DNA of 6,649 bases from Burkholderiaceae bacterium (GTDB lineage Bacteria; Pseudomonadota; Gammaproteobacteria; Burkholderiales; Burkholderiaceae): positions 1 to 6,649 of the forward strand of contig JAGOEY010000099.1 in assembly GCA_017997515.1 (NCBI GenBank), written 5' to 3'. The position numbers and the translations under genes are program-made. The notes under the pieces are model-generated. The model made no database searches, was not told the origin of the DNA, and saw nothing but the letters and a program-made list of their open reading frames with translations. Below are positions 1 through 6,165 of the stretch, in pieces (positions within the stretch are counted from its first letter, which is position 1; every line of letters begins with the position of its first letter).

Positions 1-488
1 CCCACCAGCGTGGACTTGAACAGGTCGGCCAGCCACAGCTTGAAGGTCATTTTGTTGAAGCCGAAACGCTCCTCCAGCACAAAGGTCTGGTACAGCGTCA
101 GGGGCAGGTCGATCAGGCTGCTGATGAGTGCGAATGCGGCCAGCAGCACCAGCTGTTGCAGCATGCCACCCCCCATGCGGTCAATCAGCGCACCATTGAG
201 CGCATCCAGCCCGCCCAGCAGTGTCCAGCCCAGCAACACGGCGCTGCCCAGTGCGAGTTCGAGCAGGCCAAACCGTGTTTTGGCGATGGTGTAGTCGGCC
301 GCTTTCTGGTGGGCGGCCAGCGTGATGTGGCCTGCGAACGCAGCAGGCACAGCGCTGCGGTGGCGCGCCACATGGCGGATCTGGCGTGAGGCCAGCCAGA
401 AACGAATCACAAGACTGAGGGCCAGCGCAATGGCGAATGCCAGCGTCAGCGCGAGGGACGGCGGGAAGATTTGGTGGGGCTCGGACAT
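1..488 (-). CDS. M48 family membrane metallopeptidase (Ste24/CAAX-protease type), 5' part only
   Basis: The gene reads leftward from an ATG at 488-486 and stays open to the window edge, giving the first 162 residues; the rest lies outside. The segment matches the N-terminal membrane domain of Ste24-like M48 peptidases. Hydrophobic helices lie at about residues 10-32, 75-98 and 108-130. They are followed by the typical family stretch FVLEERFGFN and then KLWLADLFKS, near residues 138-159. In this family a zinc HExxH site follows downstream and membrane-embedded proteolysis is expected, but that site is not visible here, so catalysis is inferred. The protein would sit in the inner membrane. It is divergent from orn with 58 bp between start codons. 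No clear Shine-Dalgarno sequence precedes the ATG. The main uncertainty is whether the missing C-terminal half is intact. Confidence 0.85.
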   Translation of the reverse strand, partial: MSEPHQIFPPSLALTLAFAIALALSLVIRFWLASRQIRHVARHRSAVPAAFAGHITLAAHQKAADYTIAKTRFGLLELALGSAVLLGWTLLGGLDALNGALIDRMGGGMLQQLVLLAAFALISSLIDLPLTLYQTFVLEERFGFNKMTFKLWLADLFKSTLV

Positions 489-497
489 GCTGGGGGC

Positions 498-503
498 AGT
501 GTA
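498..503 (-). promoter_or_regulatory. possible -10 box for the M48 peptidase gene
   Basis: On the minus strand TACACT matches 4 of 6 bases of TATAAT and ends 9 nt before the ATG. No convincing -35 box lies at the proper distance. If used, it would give a leaderless or nearly leaderless mRNA. This is a weak inference from position and similarity. Confidence 0.22.
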
Positions 504-534
504 AGGCCCCTGCCTGCCGCTACACACCTTCGGC

Positions 535-540
535 GACAAT
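535..540 (+). promoter_or_regulatory. possible -10 box for orn
   Basis: GACAAT matches 4 of 6 bases of TATAAT and ends 6 nt before the orn ATG, so a start 6-7 nt downstream would fall on or beside the first codon. No Shine-Dalgarno sequence is visible between it and the ATG, which fits a leaderless transcript. The -35 region (about 512-517) is poor. Confidence 0.3.
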
Positions 541-546
541 CTCCCC

Positions 547-1128
547 ATGTCTGAAACGAACACTACTGCACCCGTAACACTCGCCAAATCCGACCAGAAC
601 TTGGTCTGGCTCGATTGTGAAATGACCGGCCTGGACCCCGAGGCCGAACGCCTGATCGAAATCGCCATCGTGGTCACCGGCCCGAACCTGGAGCCCCGCA
701 TCGAAGGCCCGGTGCTGGTGATCCACCAGTCCGATGCGCAGCTCGACAAGATGGACGCCTGGAACAAAGGCACCCATGGCCGCAGCGGCCTGATCGACAA
801 GGTCAAGGCCTCCACAGTCACCGAGGCCGATGCTGAGCAGCAGATCATCGCGTTCCTCAGCCAGTACGTCCCCAAGGGCACGGCACCCATGTGTGGCAAC
901 ACGATTGGGCAGGACCGCCGTTTTCTGGTGAAGTACATGCCCAAGCTGGAGGCGTTTTTCCACTACCGCAACCTGGATGTGAGCACACTCAAGGAACTGG
1001 CCAAACGCTGGAAGCCCGACGCGTATTCTTCGTTCAAGAAGGCGCAAAAACACACAGCGCTGGCCGATGTACATGAGTCGATCGAAGAACTCGCGCATTA
1101 CCGCGAGCACTTCCTGAGGCTGAACTGA
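547..1128 (+). CDS. orn: oligoribonuclease (Orn), 3'-5' exoribonuclease of 2-5 nt RNAs
   Basis: This 193-aa protein is a DEDDh-family exonuclease. Orn finishes RNA decay by hydrolysing very short oligonucleotides to mononucleotides in the cytoplasm. It also clears pGpG, the linear product of c-di-GMP breakdown. All catalytic elements are visible: ExoI as WLDCEMTGL with D23 and E25, ExoII as NTIGQDRRF with D123, the HYRNLDVST segment around Y140, and ExoIII with H169 and D174 in [12 protein letters not shown]. Length is slightly above the usual 180 or so residues because of a short, variable N-terminal extension of about 10 residues. No other in-frame ATG lies before the catalytic domain, so this start is the only reasonable one. 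No Shine-Dalgarno sequence is evident. The gene stands alone, divergent from the M48 peptidase gene and upstream of a helicase that has its own promoter. Confidence 0.97.
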   Translation: MSETNTTAPVTLAKSDQNLVWLDCEMTGLDPEAERLIEIAIVVTGPNLEPRIEGPVLVIHQSDAQLDKMDAWNKGTHGRSGLIDKVKASTVTEADAEQQIIAFLSQYVPKGTAPMCGNTIGQDRRFLVKYMPKLEAFFHYRNLDVSTLKELAKRWKPDAYSSFKKAQKHTALADVHESIEELAHYREHFLRLN

Positions 1129-1156
1129 CGCTGTGCCCGCGCGCTGCAGTTCAGCC
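1118..1156 (+). terminator. stem-loop over the orn stop codon, possible transcript end or stabiliser
   Basis: A perfect 10-bp inverted repeat pairs 1118-1127 (GGCTGAACTG) with 1147-1156 (CAGTTCAGCC). The 19-nt loop is GC-rich and can form a small CGC/GCG inner pairing. The left arm lies in the last orn codons and ends just inside the TGA. No T-run follows, so it is not a classical intrinsic terminator; it could protect the 3' end or sit near a Rho-dependent end. The structure is seen directly; the role is inferred. Confidence 0.4.
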
Positions 1157-1172
1157 CTGTTACATGCGGGAT

Positions 1173-1201
1173 TTGGTAAAAACCCTAATCCGTGCCATAA
1201 T
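1173..1201 (+). promoter_or_regulatory. sigma-70 promoter for the DEAD-box helicase leader
   Basis: The -35 hexamer TTGGTA (1173-1178, 4 of 6 to TTGACA) and the -10 hexamer CATAAT (1196-1201, 5 of 6 to TATAAT) are separated by exactly 17 bp. This is the best promoter in the window. Transcription would begin near 1208, about 208 nt upstream of the helicase ATG. The start point is predicted, not shown. Confidence 0.65.
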
Positions 1202-1207
1202 CTGAGG

Positions 1208-1415
1208 CTGCGCTGCACACCAGTAGTGCATTTTGTGCATCTCCTGTCACACACCGGGTCCGCAAGAGCTTCGAGTTACCTCGAAGATCGATTGCAAAAG
1301 TACCCCCTCAAGTAAGCCCCTGCGCTTACCAGGCTCCGTTTGATGGTTGATGTTTTTTAACCATTAACGAAGCGTCCGCTGGCCACGCTGGCGGTGACTT
1401 TCGTGTGAGAAAAAT
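1208..1415 (+). promoter_or_regulatory. long structured 5' leader of the helicase mRNA (candidate cis-regulatory RNA)
   Basis: The stretch between orn and the helicase holds no sizeable gene but is full of hairpins. (a) TGCAC 1214-1218 can pair with GTGCA at 1226-1230 or with a second copy at 1235-1239, so two alternatives exist. (b) CTTCGAG 1269-1275 pairs with CTCGAAG 1280-1286 over a TTAC loop, with an outer GCAA/TTGC pairing at 1262-1265 and 1292-1295. (c) GTAAGC 1312-1317 pairs with GCTTAC 1324-1329. (d) 1340-1348 pairs with 1359-1367, with a loop ending in six T. (e) 1376-1382 pairs with 1388-1394, with two G-U pairs, ending 21 nt before the ATG. The only Shine-Dalgarno-like bases are GTGAGA (1405-1410), which is weak. 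Two micro-ORFs, MVDVF (1343-1360) and MFFNH (1350-1367), lie inside hairpin (d). Long leaders are known for some cold-shock and RNA-helicase mRNAs; a similar role here is inference. Confidence 0.5.
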
Positions 1416-3335
1416 ATGACCGACACTTTTGAAGTGCAGGGCGACTTCGCGCCTGTGCAATCCTTTGATTCCTCTTCTGTGGAATCCTTTGCTGCTGACT
1501 TTTCGGCAGCCCCTGAATTCACCGCTGCTGCAGACACGTCTGAAGCGGTCGTGGAAGACACCACCCCCGCTGTTCCCAACGGTTTTGTGAAGCTGGGCCT
1601 CGCGGCCGAGCTGGTGCGCGCCGTGGCCGACATGGGTTTCACCGAACCCACCGTGGTGCAGGCCAAGACCATTCCCATGGCCATGCCCCGTGAAGACGGC
1701 GCAGACGGTTTTACCGACCTGATGGTGTCCAGCCAGACCGGTAGCGGCAAAACAGCAGCCTTCCTGCTGCCCGTGTTGCACACCCTGCTCAAGCGCCAGG
1801 CTGAAATCGCCGCGCGTGAACGTGCCGAGTTCGAAGCCGCTGTGGCCCAGGCCATTGCCAAGGGTGAAGCGCCTCCGAAGAAGCCCAAGCGCAAGGACCC
1901 GACCAACATGCGCAACTTCAAGGCCGCAACGCCAGGTGCGCTGATCCTGTGCCCGACCCGCGAACTGGCCCAGCAAGTGGCCCATGACGCCATTGACCTG
2001 GTGCGCCATTGCCACGGCCTGCGTGTCGCCAACGTGGTGGGTGGTATGCCTTACCAACTGCAAATCGCCAAGCTGCAAAACGCTGATCTCGTGGTGGCCA
2101 CACCAGGCCGCCTGCTGGACCTGCAACGCTCCATGCAAATCAAGCTCGACCAGGTCAAGTTCCTGGTAGTGGACGAAGCCGACCGCATGCTGGATCTGGG
2201 TTTCTCCGACGACCTCGCCGAAGTGAACCAGCTCACCATCGAACGCCAGCAGACCATGATGTTCAGCGCCACGTTTGCGCCACGCATCCAGCAACTGGCC
2301 CAACGTGTGATGCGCGAACCCCAGCGTGTGACCATCGACAGCCCGCAAGAAAAACACGCCAACATCAAACAAGTGCTGTTCTGGGCCGACAACGCCACCC
2401 ACAAACGCAAGCTGCTGGACCACTGGCTGCGCGACACCACCATCAACCAGGCCATCGTGTTTGCGAGCACCCAGGTTGAATGTGATGGCCTGGCCAACGA
2501 CCTGCAGCAAGACGGCTTCAGCGCTGTGGCGCTGCACGGTGCCCTGAGCCAGGGCCTGCGCAACCGCCGTCTGATGGCCTTGCGCCAGGGCCAGGTGCAG
2601 ATCCTGGTGGCAACCGATGTGGCTGCGCGCGGCATTGACGTGCCCACCGTGACCCACGTATTCAACTTCGGCCTGCCCATGAAGGCCGAGGATTACACCC
2701 ACCGCATTGGCCGTACCGGCCGTGCAGGACGTGACGGTATTGCCGTGACTTTCGCCGAGTTCCGCGACCGTCGCCGCATTTCCGACATCGAAGCCTACAG
2801 CCGCCAGCAGTTCAAGTCTGAAGTGGTGCCTGGCATGGAACCCCAGCAACGTATGCCCGACACCCGCCCCGCGCGTGGTTTTGGCGGCGGCGGTGGTGGC
2901 TCGCGTGACCGCAAGTTTGGCGGCGGTGGCGGCAACCGCGGTGGTGACCGTGGTGGTTTTGGTGGCGACCGTGGTAACTATGCCGGTGCCAGCGGTTTCA
3001 ACGACCGCAATGCCCGTCCTCCAGCCCGCACCGGCGGTGCCCCTGCCTACAACGGTGGTGGTTACGCACCTCGCGACGAACGCAGCTTTGAGCGCCGTGA
3101 TGACGGTGCCAACGGTTACGGCCGCAAGCCCCATTTTGGTGACCACGGTGGCCATGGCGGCGGCAACAGCGGTTATGGTGCTCCACGCAACAGCGGTGCC
3201 CCCCGTGGTGATTTCGCGCCCCGTGGCGATTTTGCTCCCCGCAAGCCTGCCCACGCCAAACATGGCAACGAAGGCAAGGCCTTCGTGCCCCGCGACACCC
3301 TGCGCAAGCCGCCTGCCAAGTTCACACCACGTTGA
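1416..3335 (+). CDS. DEAD-box ATP-dependent RNA helicase (RhlE-like) with Gly/Arg-rich tail
   Basis: This 639-aa cytoplasmic protein would unwind or remodel RNA using ATP, in ribosome assembly, RNA decay or cold adaptation. All core motifs are present in order: Q motif around F57-Q82, motif I QTGSGKT (K112), Ia PTRELA (180-185), Ib TPGR (229-232), II DEAD (253-256), III SAT (284-286), IV VFAS (348-351), V ATDVAARGIDV (399-409) and VI HRIGRTGRAGR (429-439). About 55 acidic, Ala/Ser-rich residues precede the Q motif and are probably disordered. A charged insert at about 125-170, ending in a KKPKRK cluster, separates motifs I and Ia. The tail from about 485 to 615 is rich in Gly, Arg, Asp and Asn, with FGGG and GDFAPR units, and probably binds RNA. 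The start is the first ATG in frame; the next Met suitable for initiation would cut the Q motif. It has its own promoter and terminator. RhlE subgroup is likely, exact orthology uncertain. Confidence 0.95.
   Translation: MTDTFEVQGDFAPVQSFDSSSVESFAADFSAAPEFTAAADTSEAVVEDTTPAVPNGFVKLGLAAELVRAVADMGFTEPTVVQAKTIPMAMPREDGADGFTDLMVSSQTGSGKTAAFLLPVLHTLLKRQAEIAARERAEFEAAVAQAIAKGEAPPKKPKRKDPTNMRNFKAATPGALILCPTRELAQQVAHDAIDLVRHCHGLRVANVVGGMPYQLQIAKLQNADLVVATPGRLLDLQRSMQIKLDQVKFLVVDEADRMLDLGFSDDLAEVNQLTIERQQTMMFSATFAPRIQQLAQRVMREPQRVTIDSPQEKHANIKQVLFWADNATHKRKLLDHWLRDTTINQAIVFASTQVECDGLANDLQQDGFSAVALHGALSQGLRNRRLMALRQGQVQILVATDVAARGIDVPTVTHVFNFGLPMKAEDYTHRIGRTGRAGRDGIAVTFAEFRDRRRISDIEAYSRQQFKSEVVPGMEPQQRMPDTRPARGFGGGGGGSRDRKFGGGGGNRGGDRGGFGGDRGNYAGASGFNDRNARPPARTGGAPAYNGGGYAPRDERSFERRDDGANGYGRKPHFGDHGGHGGGNSGYGAPRNSGAPRGDFAPRGDFAPRKPAHAKHGNEGKAFVPRDTLRKPPAKFTPR
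2868..3260 (+). repeat. low-complexity Gly/Arg/Asp coding tail of the helicase, with an 18-bp tandem duplication
   Basis: Residues about 485-615 are built from GGT/GGC/CGT/GAC-rich codons, giving runs such as FGGGGGNRGG. At 3204-3221 and 3222-3239 an 18-bp unit encoding RGDFAP occurs twice in tandem, with third-position differences only. Such tracts tend to expand and contract, so length may vary between strains. Confidence 0.8.
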
Positions 3336-3356
3336 TCCTGGCGGCAACTTTGCCTG

Positions 3357-3389
3357 AAAGCGCTGGTCTGCGGACCAGCGCTTTTTTTT
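3357..3389 (+). terminator. strong intrinsic terminator of the helicase gene
   Basis: AGCGCTGGTC (3359-3368) pairs perfectly with GACCAGCGCT (3373-3382) over a TGCG loop. Two further A-T pairs extend the base of the stem. A run of eight T ends at 3389. It starts 22 nt after the helicase stop codon and separates this gene from the cyclase gene. Confidence 0.95.
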
Positions 3390-3432
3390 GGCCTGTTGGA
3401 GGTGCAGGGCAAAACATGTTGTGACATTTGAG

Positions 3433-3449
3433 GACAATAGCGGCAGGAG
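3433..3449 (+). promoter_or_regulatory. possible -10 box and ribosome binding site of the diguanylate cyclase gene
   Basis: GACAAT (3433-3438) resembles a -10 box (4 of 6), with no good -35 at the right distance. AGGAG (3445-3449) is a clear Shine-Dalgarno sequence 9 nt before the ATG at 3459 and fixes that start. The gene needs its own promoter because a strong terminator lies just upstream. The ribosome site is solid; the promoter is tentative. Confidence 0.45.
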
Positions 3450-3458
3450 TCCTTTTGT

Positions 3459-4919
3459 ATGCCCACCACTACGTCGTCTGCAGATTTTGAACACATGTTC
3501 GAGCTTGCTCCCGTGTCCCTCTGGCTGGAGGACTACAGCGGGCTGAAGCAGTTGTTTGACCGCTGGCGTGCCGAGGGGGTTACCAATCTGTTGACCTACC
3601 TGGCCCAGGATGCGGCCCGGCTGCGTGAATGCACATCCATGATCAAGGTGCTGAAGGTCAACCAGCGCACGCTTGATTTGTTTGCGGCCGCCACCCAGGA
3701 GGAGCTGGTTGTACGGCTGGGTGATGTGTTCCGCGACGACATGCATGGGCAGGTGGCGCATGAGCTGAACCAGCTGTGGGAGGGCAAGCTGGCTTTTTCC
3801 AACCAGACCGTGAACTACGCACTGGATGGCCGCCGCCTGGACGTGCAGATTGGTGCCCGTGTGTTGCAGGGCCACGAAGACTGCTGGGACCGGGTGCTGG
3901 TGTCGCTGGAGGACATCACGGCGCGGACCAAAGCCACCACCTTGCTGGCGCGCAGCGAGCGGCATGCTCGCGACCTGTTTGAGCACTCCCCGGTATCGCT
4001 CTGGGTCGAAGATTTCAGCGCAGTCAAACGCCTGCTGGACGAGGTGCGTAACCAGGGTATTGAGGACTTTCCGACTTTCATCAAGGTGCACCCCGAATTT
4101 GTCACGCGGTGTATGGAAGAGATTCGCGTCATCGATGTGAACCAGCAAACCTTGAAGATGTTTGGTGCCCCATCCAAAAGCGCTTTGTTACAGCAGTTGG
4201 GTCTGGTTTTCCGTGACGAGATGCACGACTCCTTTGCCGAACAACTGCGTGATTTGTGGAACGGCAAACTCGCCCAGCAGCGTGAGGTACTCAACTATTC
4301 GCTCAGCGGCGACATGATCAATATCCACATGCAATTTGCCGTGCTGGACGGGCATGTTGCCGAATGGGATCTGGTGCTGGTGTCGCTGGTGGACATCACT
4401 GCGCGCAAAAAGGCCGAGGCTTATCTGGAATACCTCGGCAAACACGATGTGCTGACCCGGCTGCGCAACCGTGCTTTTTATGCGGAAGAGTTGAACCGCC
4501 TGTCCCGTCGTGGCCCCTGGCCGTTGACCATCATCGCCATTGACCTGAACGGACTCAAGCGCGTGAACGATGAACAGGGCCACGCGGCGGGAGATGCCTT
4601 GCTGCGGCGTATGGGCGAGGTGCTGGCCAAAGCGGTGGATGCACCCGCATGCACTGCGCGTATTGGTGGAGATGAATTTGCGGTGCTGCTGCCAGGCACA
4701 GATGACCGGGGAGGCCTGGCCGTGAAGGAGCGCATTGAATCCCTGCTGGAGTTGAACAACCAGTTTTACACGGGCAACACGTTGAGCCTGTCCCTGGGGA
4801 TGGCGCGTGCTGATTCTGGAGCCCAAATCGAAGCAGCCATCCAGAAAGCCGACCGCGAGATGTATGCCGAAAAAGCCCGGTACTACAACACCGTTCAGAC
4901 GGATCGTCGCCAGCTTTGA
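3459..4919 (+). CDS. soluble diguanylate cyclase with two tandem PAS-like domains and GGDEF
   Basis: The 486-aa protein should make c-di-GMP from two GTP under control of its sensor modules. PAS-like module A covers about residues 13-156 and module B about 173-316. Both begin with a PVSLW segment and end with DITAR, the usual exit into a signalling helix. The GGDEF domain (about 323-477) starts with HDVLTRLRNR, has the metal aspartate D362 in IDLNG, and a perfect GGDEF signature at 403-407 followed by FAVLLPG. Residues 394-397, where an RxxD inhibitory site would lie, are DAPA, so product feedback through that site is unlikely. There is no signal peptide, membrane segment or EAL domain, so it is cytoplasmic. 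The bound ligand cannot be read from the sequence; a Cys (58 and 218) and a Trp (143 and 303) are conserved between modules. The start is supported by AGGAG 9 nt upstream. Synthesis activity is inferred from intact motifs. Confidence 0.95.
   Translation: MPTTTSSADFEHMFELAPVSLWLEDYSGLKQLFDRWRAEGVTNLLTYLAQDAARLRECTSMIKVLKVNQRTLDLFAAATQEELVVRLGDVFRDDMHGQVAHELNQLWEGKLAFSNQTVNYALDGRRLDVQIGARVLQGHEDCWDRVLVSLEDITARTKATTLLARSERHARDLFEHSPVSLWVEDFSAVKRLLDEVRNQGIEDFPTFIKVHPEFVTRCMEEIRVIDVNQQTLKMFGAPSKSALLQQLGLVFRDEMHDSFAEQLRDLWNGKLAQQREVLNYSLSGDMINIHMQFAVLDGHVAEWDLVLVSLVDITARKKAEAYLEYLGKHDVLTRLRNRAFYAEELNRLSRRGPWPLTIIAIDLNGLKRVNDEQGHAAGDALLRRMGEVLAKAVDAPACTARIGGDEFAVLLPGTDDRGGLAVKERIESLLELNNQFYTGNTLSLSLGMARADSGAQIEAAIQKADREMYAEKARYYNTVQTDRRQL
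3495..4418 (+). repeat. gap-free tandem duplication of a 480-bp PAS-encoding unit
   Basis: Residues 13-160 and 173-320 of the cyclase align without a single gap at a constant offset of 160. By eye about 65 of 148 residues are identical, including PVSLW, FRDxMH, LNY/VNY and VLVSLxDITAR. At the DNA level 3894-3925 and 4374-4405 differ at only 2 of 32 bases. This points to an in-frame duplication of one sensory module that later diverged. Confidence 0.85.
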
Positions 4920-4932
4920 TCCGACTGTGGCC

Positions 4933-6165
4933 TCAAACCTCCATGCTGGTCCGCCCGATTTCGGGCCAGCGGTGGTGCAGGTACACCCAGGCCACTAGGC
5001 CCACGAACAGCATCAGCATGGACGCGGCAGCCAGCCCCACGGCGGAATGCATCACCAGCGGCGCAATCACGCCGGCCACGATACCGTTGGCGGTGGAGCC
5101 TATAAATGCCTGCAAAGATGACGCCATGCCGCGCCGCTCAGGGTAAAGGTCGAGCACCAGCAAAGTCACCACGGGCACCATCAGCGCCCAGCCAAACGCA
5201 AAGATGGCGATCGGAAACATCGACCAGGACACATGGGCCGGGAACAGCAGGTTGGCCCCCAGGTTGATGACCGACACCAGCACCATGATCAGGAAGCCGT
5301 GGCGGATCTGCCGCTTGGGTGCGATCTTGCCGGCCAGCCGTCCGCTGAGCCATGCTCCGGCCATGATGCCGGCGATGGTCAGGATAAAAAACCAGAAAAA
5401 CTGCCCTGGCTCCAGGGCCAGCAGATCACCCAGAAAAGCAGGTGCTGCCAGCACGTACAGAAACATGCCGTTGAACGGCACCCCGCTGGCCAGCGCCAGC
5501 AGCAGGAAGCGTGGACTTGAGCCCAGTTGCCAGTACCCGCGCATCAGGTGCCGGGCGTTGAACGGCTGGCGCTGCGTGACGTGTAAGGTCTCCGGCAGCC
5601 AACGGAAGTTGATGCTCCACAACACCACCCCCACACCCGTCAGGAACCAGAAAATGCTGTGCCAGCCCGCATGCACAAACAGCCAGCCACCCACCATGGG
5701 TGCAATGGCAGGGGCCACGCCAAAATAAATGGTGACCTGGCTCATCACCTGCTGGGCCTGCGCGGGCGGGAACATGTCGCGGATCACCGCGCGCGACACC
5801 ACAATGCCCGCGCCGGTGGACAAACCCTGCAGCGCGCGGAAGAACACCAGTTGCCCAATACTTTGCGAGAGCGCACACCCCGCAGAAGCGACGGTAAACA
5901 CCGCAATCCCCCATAACACCACCGGCCGCCGCCCAAAACTGTCGGCCAGTGCCCCGTGGAACAGGTTCATGAAGGCAAAACCAAACAGGTAGGCCGACAG
6001 CGTTTGCTGCATTTCTACCGGTGTGGCGTTGAGTGCCTTGGCAATGCCGGAGAACGCGGGAATGTAGGTGTCGATCGAGAACGGCCCCAGCATGCCCAGC
6101 ACCGCCAATAACGCGGCCAATGCCCAGCGGGGGCCACGCCAGAGTTCGGATGCGTTGGGGTTCAT
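4933..6165 (-). CDS. Bcr/CflA-type MFS multidrug exporter
   Basis: This 410-aa inner-membrane protein has the twelve-helix pattern of the drug:H+ antiporter group of the major facilitator superfamily. Helices lie roughly at 14-34, 51-71, 81-100, 104-125, 139-160, 168-189, 218-240, 256-277, 289-308, 313-337, 348-372 and 377-397. Family marks include an acidic residue in helix 1 (D32 in [10 protein letters not shown]), motif A in loop 2-3 ([11 protein letters not shown], 71-81), the [11 protein letters not shown] stretch (110-120) and a Pro/Gly-rich [10 protein letters not shown] in helix 5. Known relatives export chloramphenicol, bicyclomycin, sulfonamides or cysteine; the substrate here cannot be told. 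The ATG overlaps the stop of the upstream VF530-family gene as ATGA, so translation is probably coupled. The stop is 13 bp from the stop of the convergent cyclase gene, with no terminator between them. Confidence 0.93.
   Translation of the reverse strand: MNPNASELWRGPRWALAALLAVLGMLGPFSIDTYIPAFSGIAKALNATPVEMQQTLSAYLFGFAFMNLFHGALADSFGRRPVVLWGIAVFTVASAGCALSQSIGQLVFFRALQGLSTGAGIVVSRAVIRDMFPPAQAQQVMSQVTIYFGVAPAIAPMVGGWLFVHAGWHSIFWFLTGVGVVLWSINFRWLPETLHVTQRQPFNARHLMRGYWQLGSSPRFLLLALASGVPFNGMFLYVLAAPAFLGDLLALEPGQFFWFFILTIAGIMAGAWLSGRLAGKIAPKRQIRHGFLIMVLVSVINLGANLLFPAHVSWSMFPIAIFAFGWALMVPVVTLLVLDLYPERRGMASSLQAFIGSTANGIVAGVIAPLVMHSAVGLAAASMLMLFVGLVAWVYLHHRWPEIGRTSMEV

Noticed and set aside
520..1254. 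A 244-codon minus-strand open frame antisense to orn.
   Set aside because: It lies over a gene with every catalytic residue of oligoribonuclease and also covers the helicase promoter. No domain is recognisable in it.
1353..1358. T6 run in the helicase leader as an intrinsic terminator (attenuator) tail.
   Set aside because: The nearest upstream hairpin (1312-1329) ends more than 20 nt earlier, too far to act with the T-run. The run instead sits in the loop of the 1340-1367 hairpin.
2875..3357. A 160-codon plus-strand open frame in another frame of the helicase tail.
   Set aside because: Its Val/Ala/Thr-rich repetitive product comes from the GGT/GGC-rich codons of the real frame. It has no ribosome site or domain.
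1326..4148. A 940-codon open frame on the minus strand, antisense to the whole helicase gene and part of the cyclase gene.
   Set aside because: It crosses the helicase terminator and two well-supported genes and lacks recognisable domains. Its Val/Thr/Ala/Gly/His-rich, repetitive composition mirrors the complement of the helicase codons. It is best explained by codon bias in GC-rich DNA removing antisense stops.
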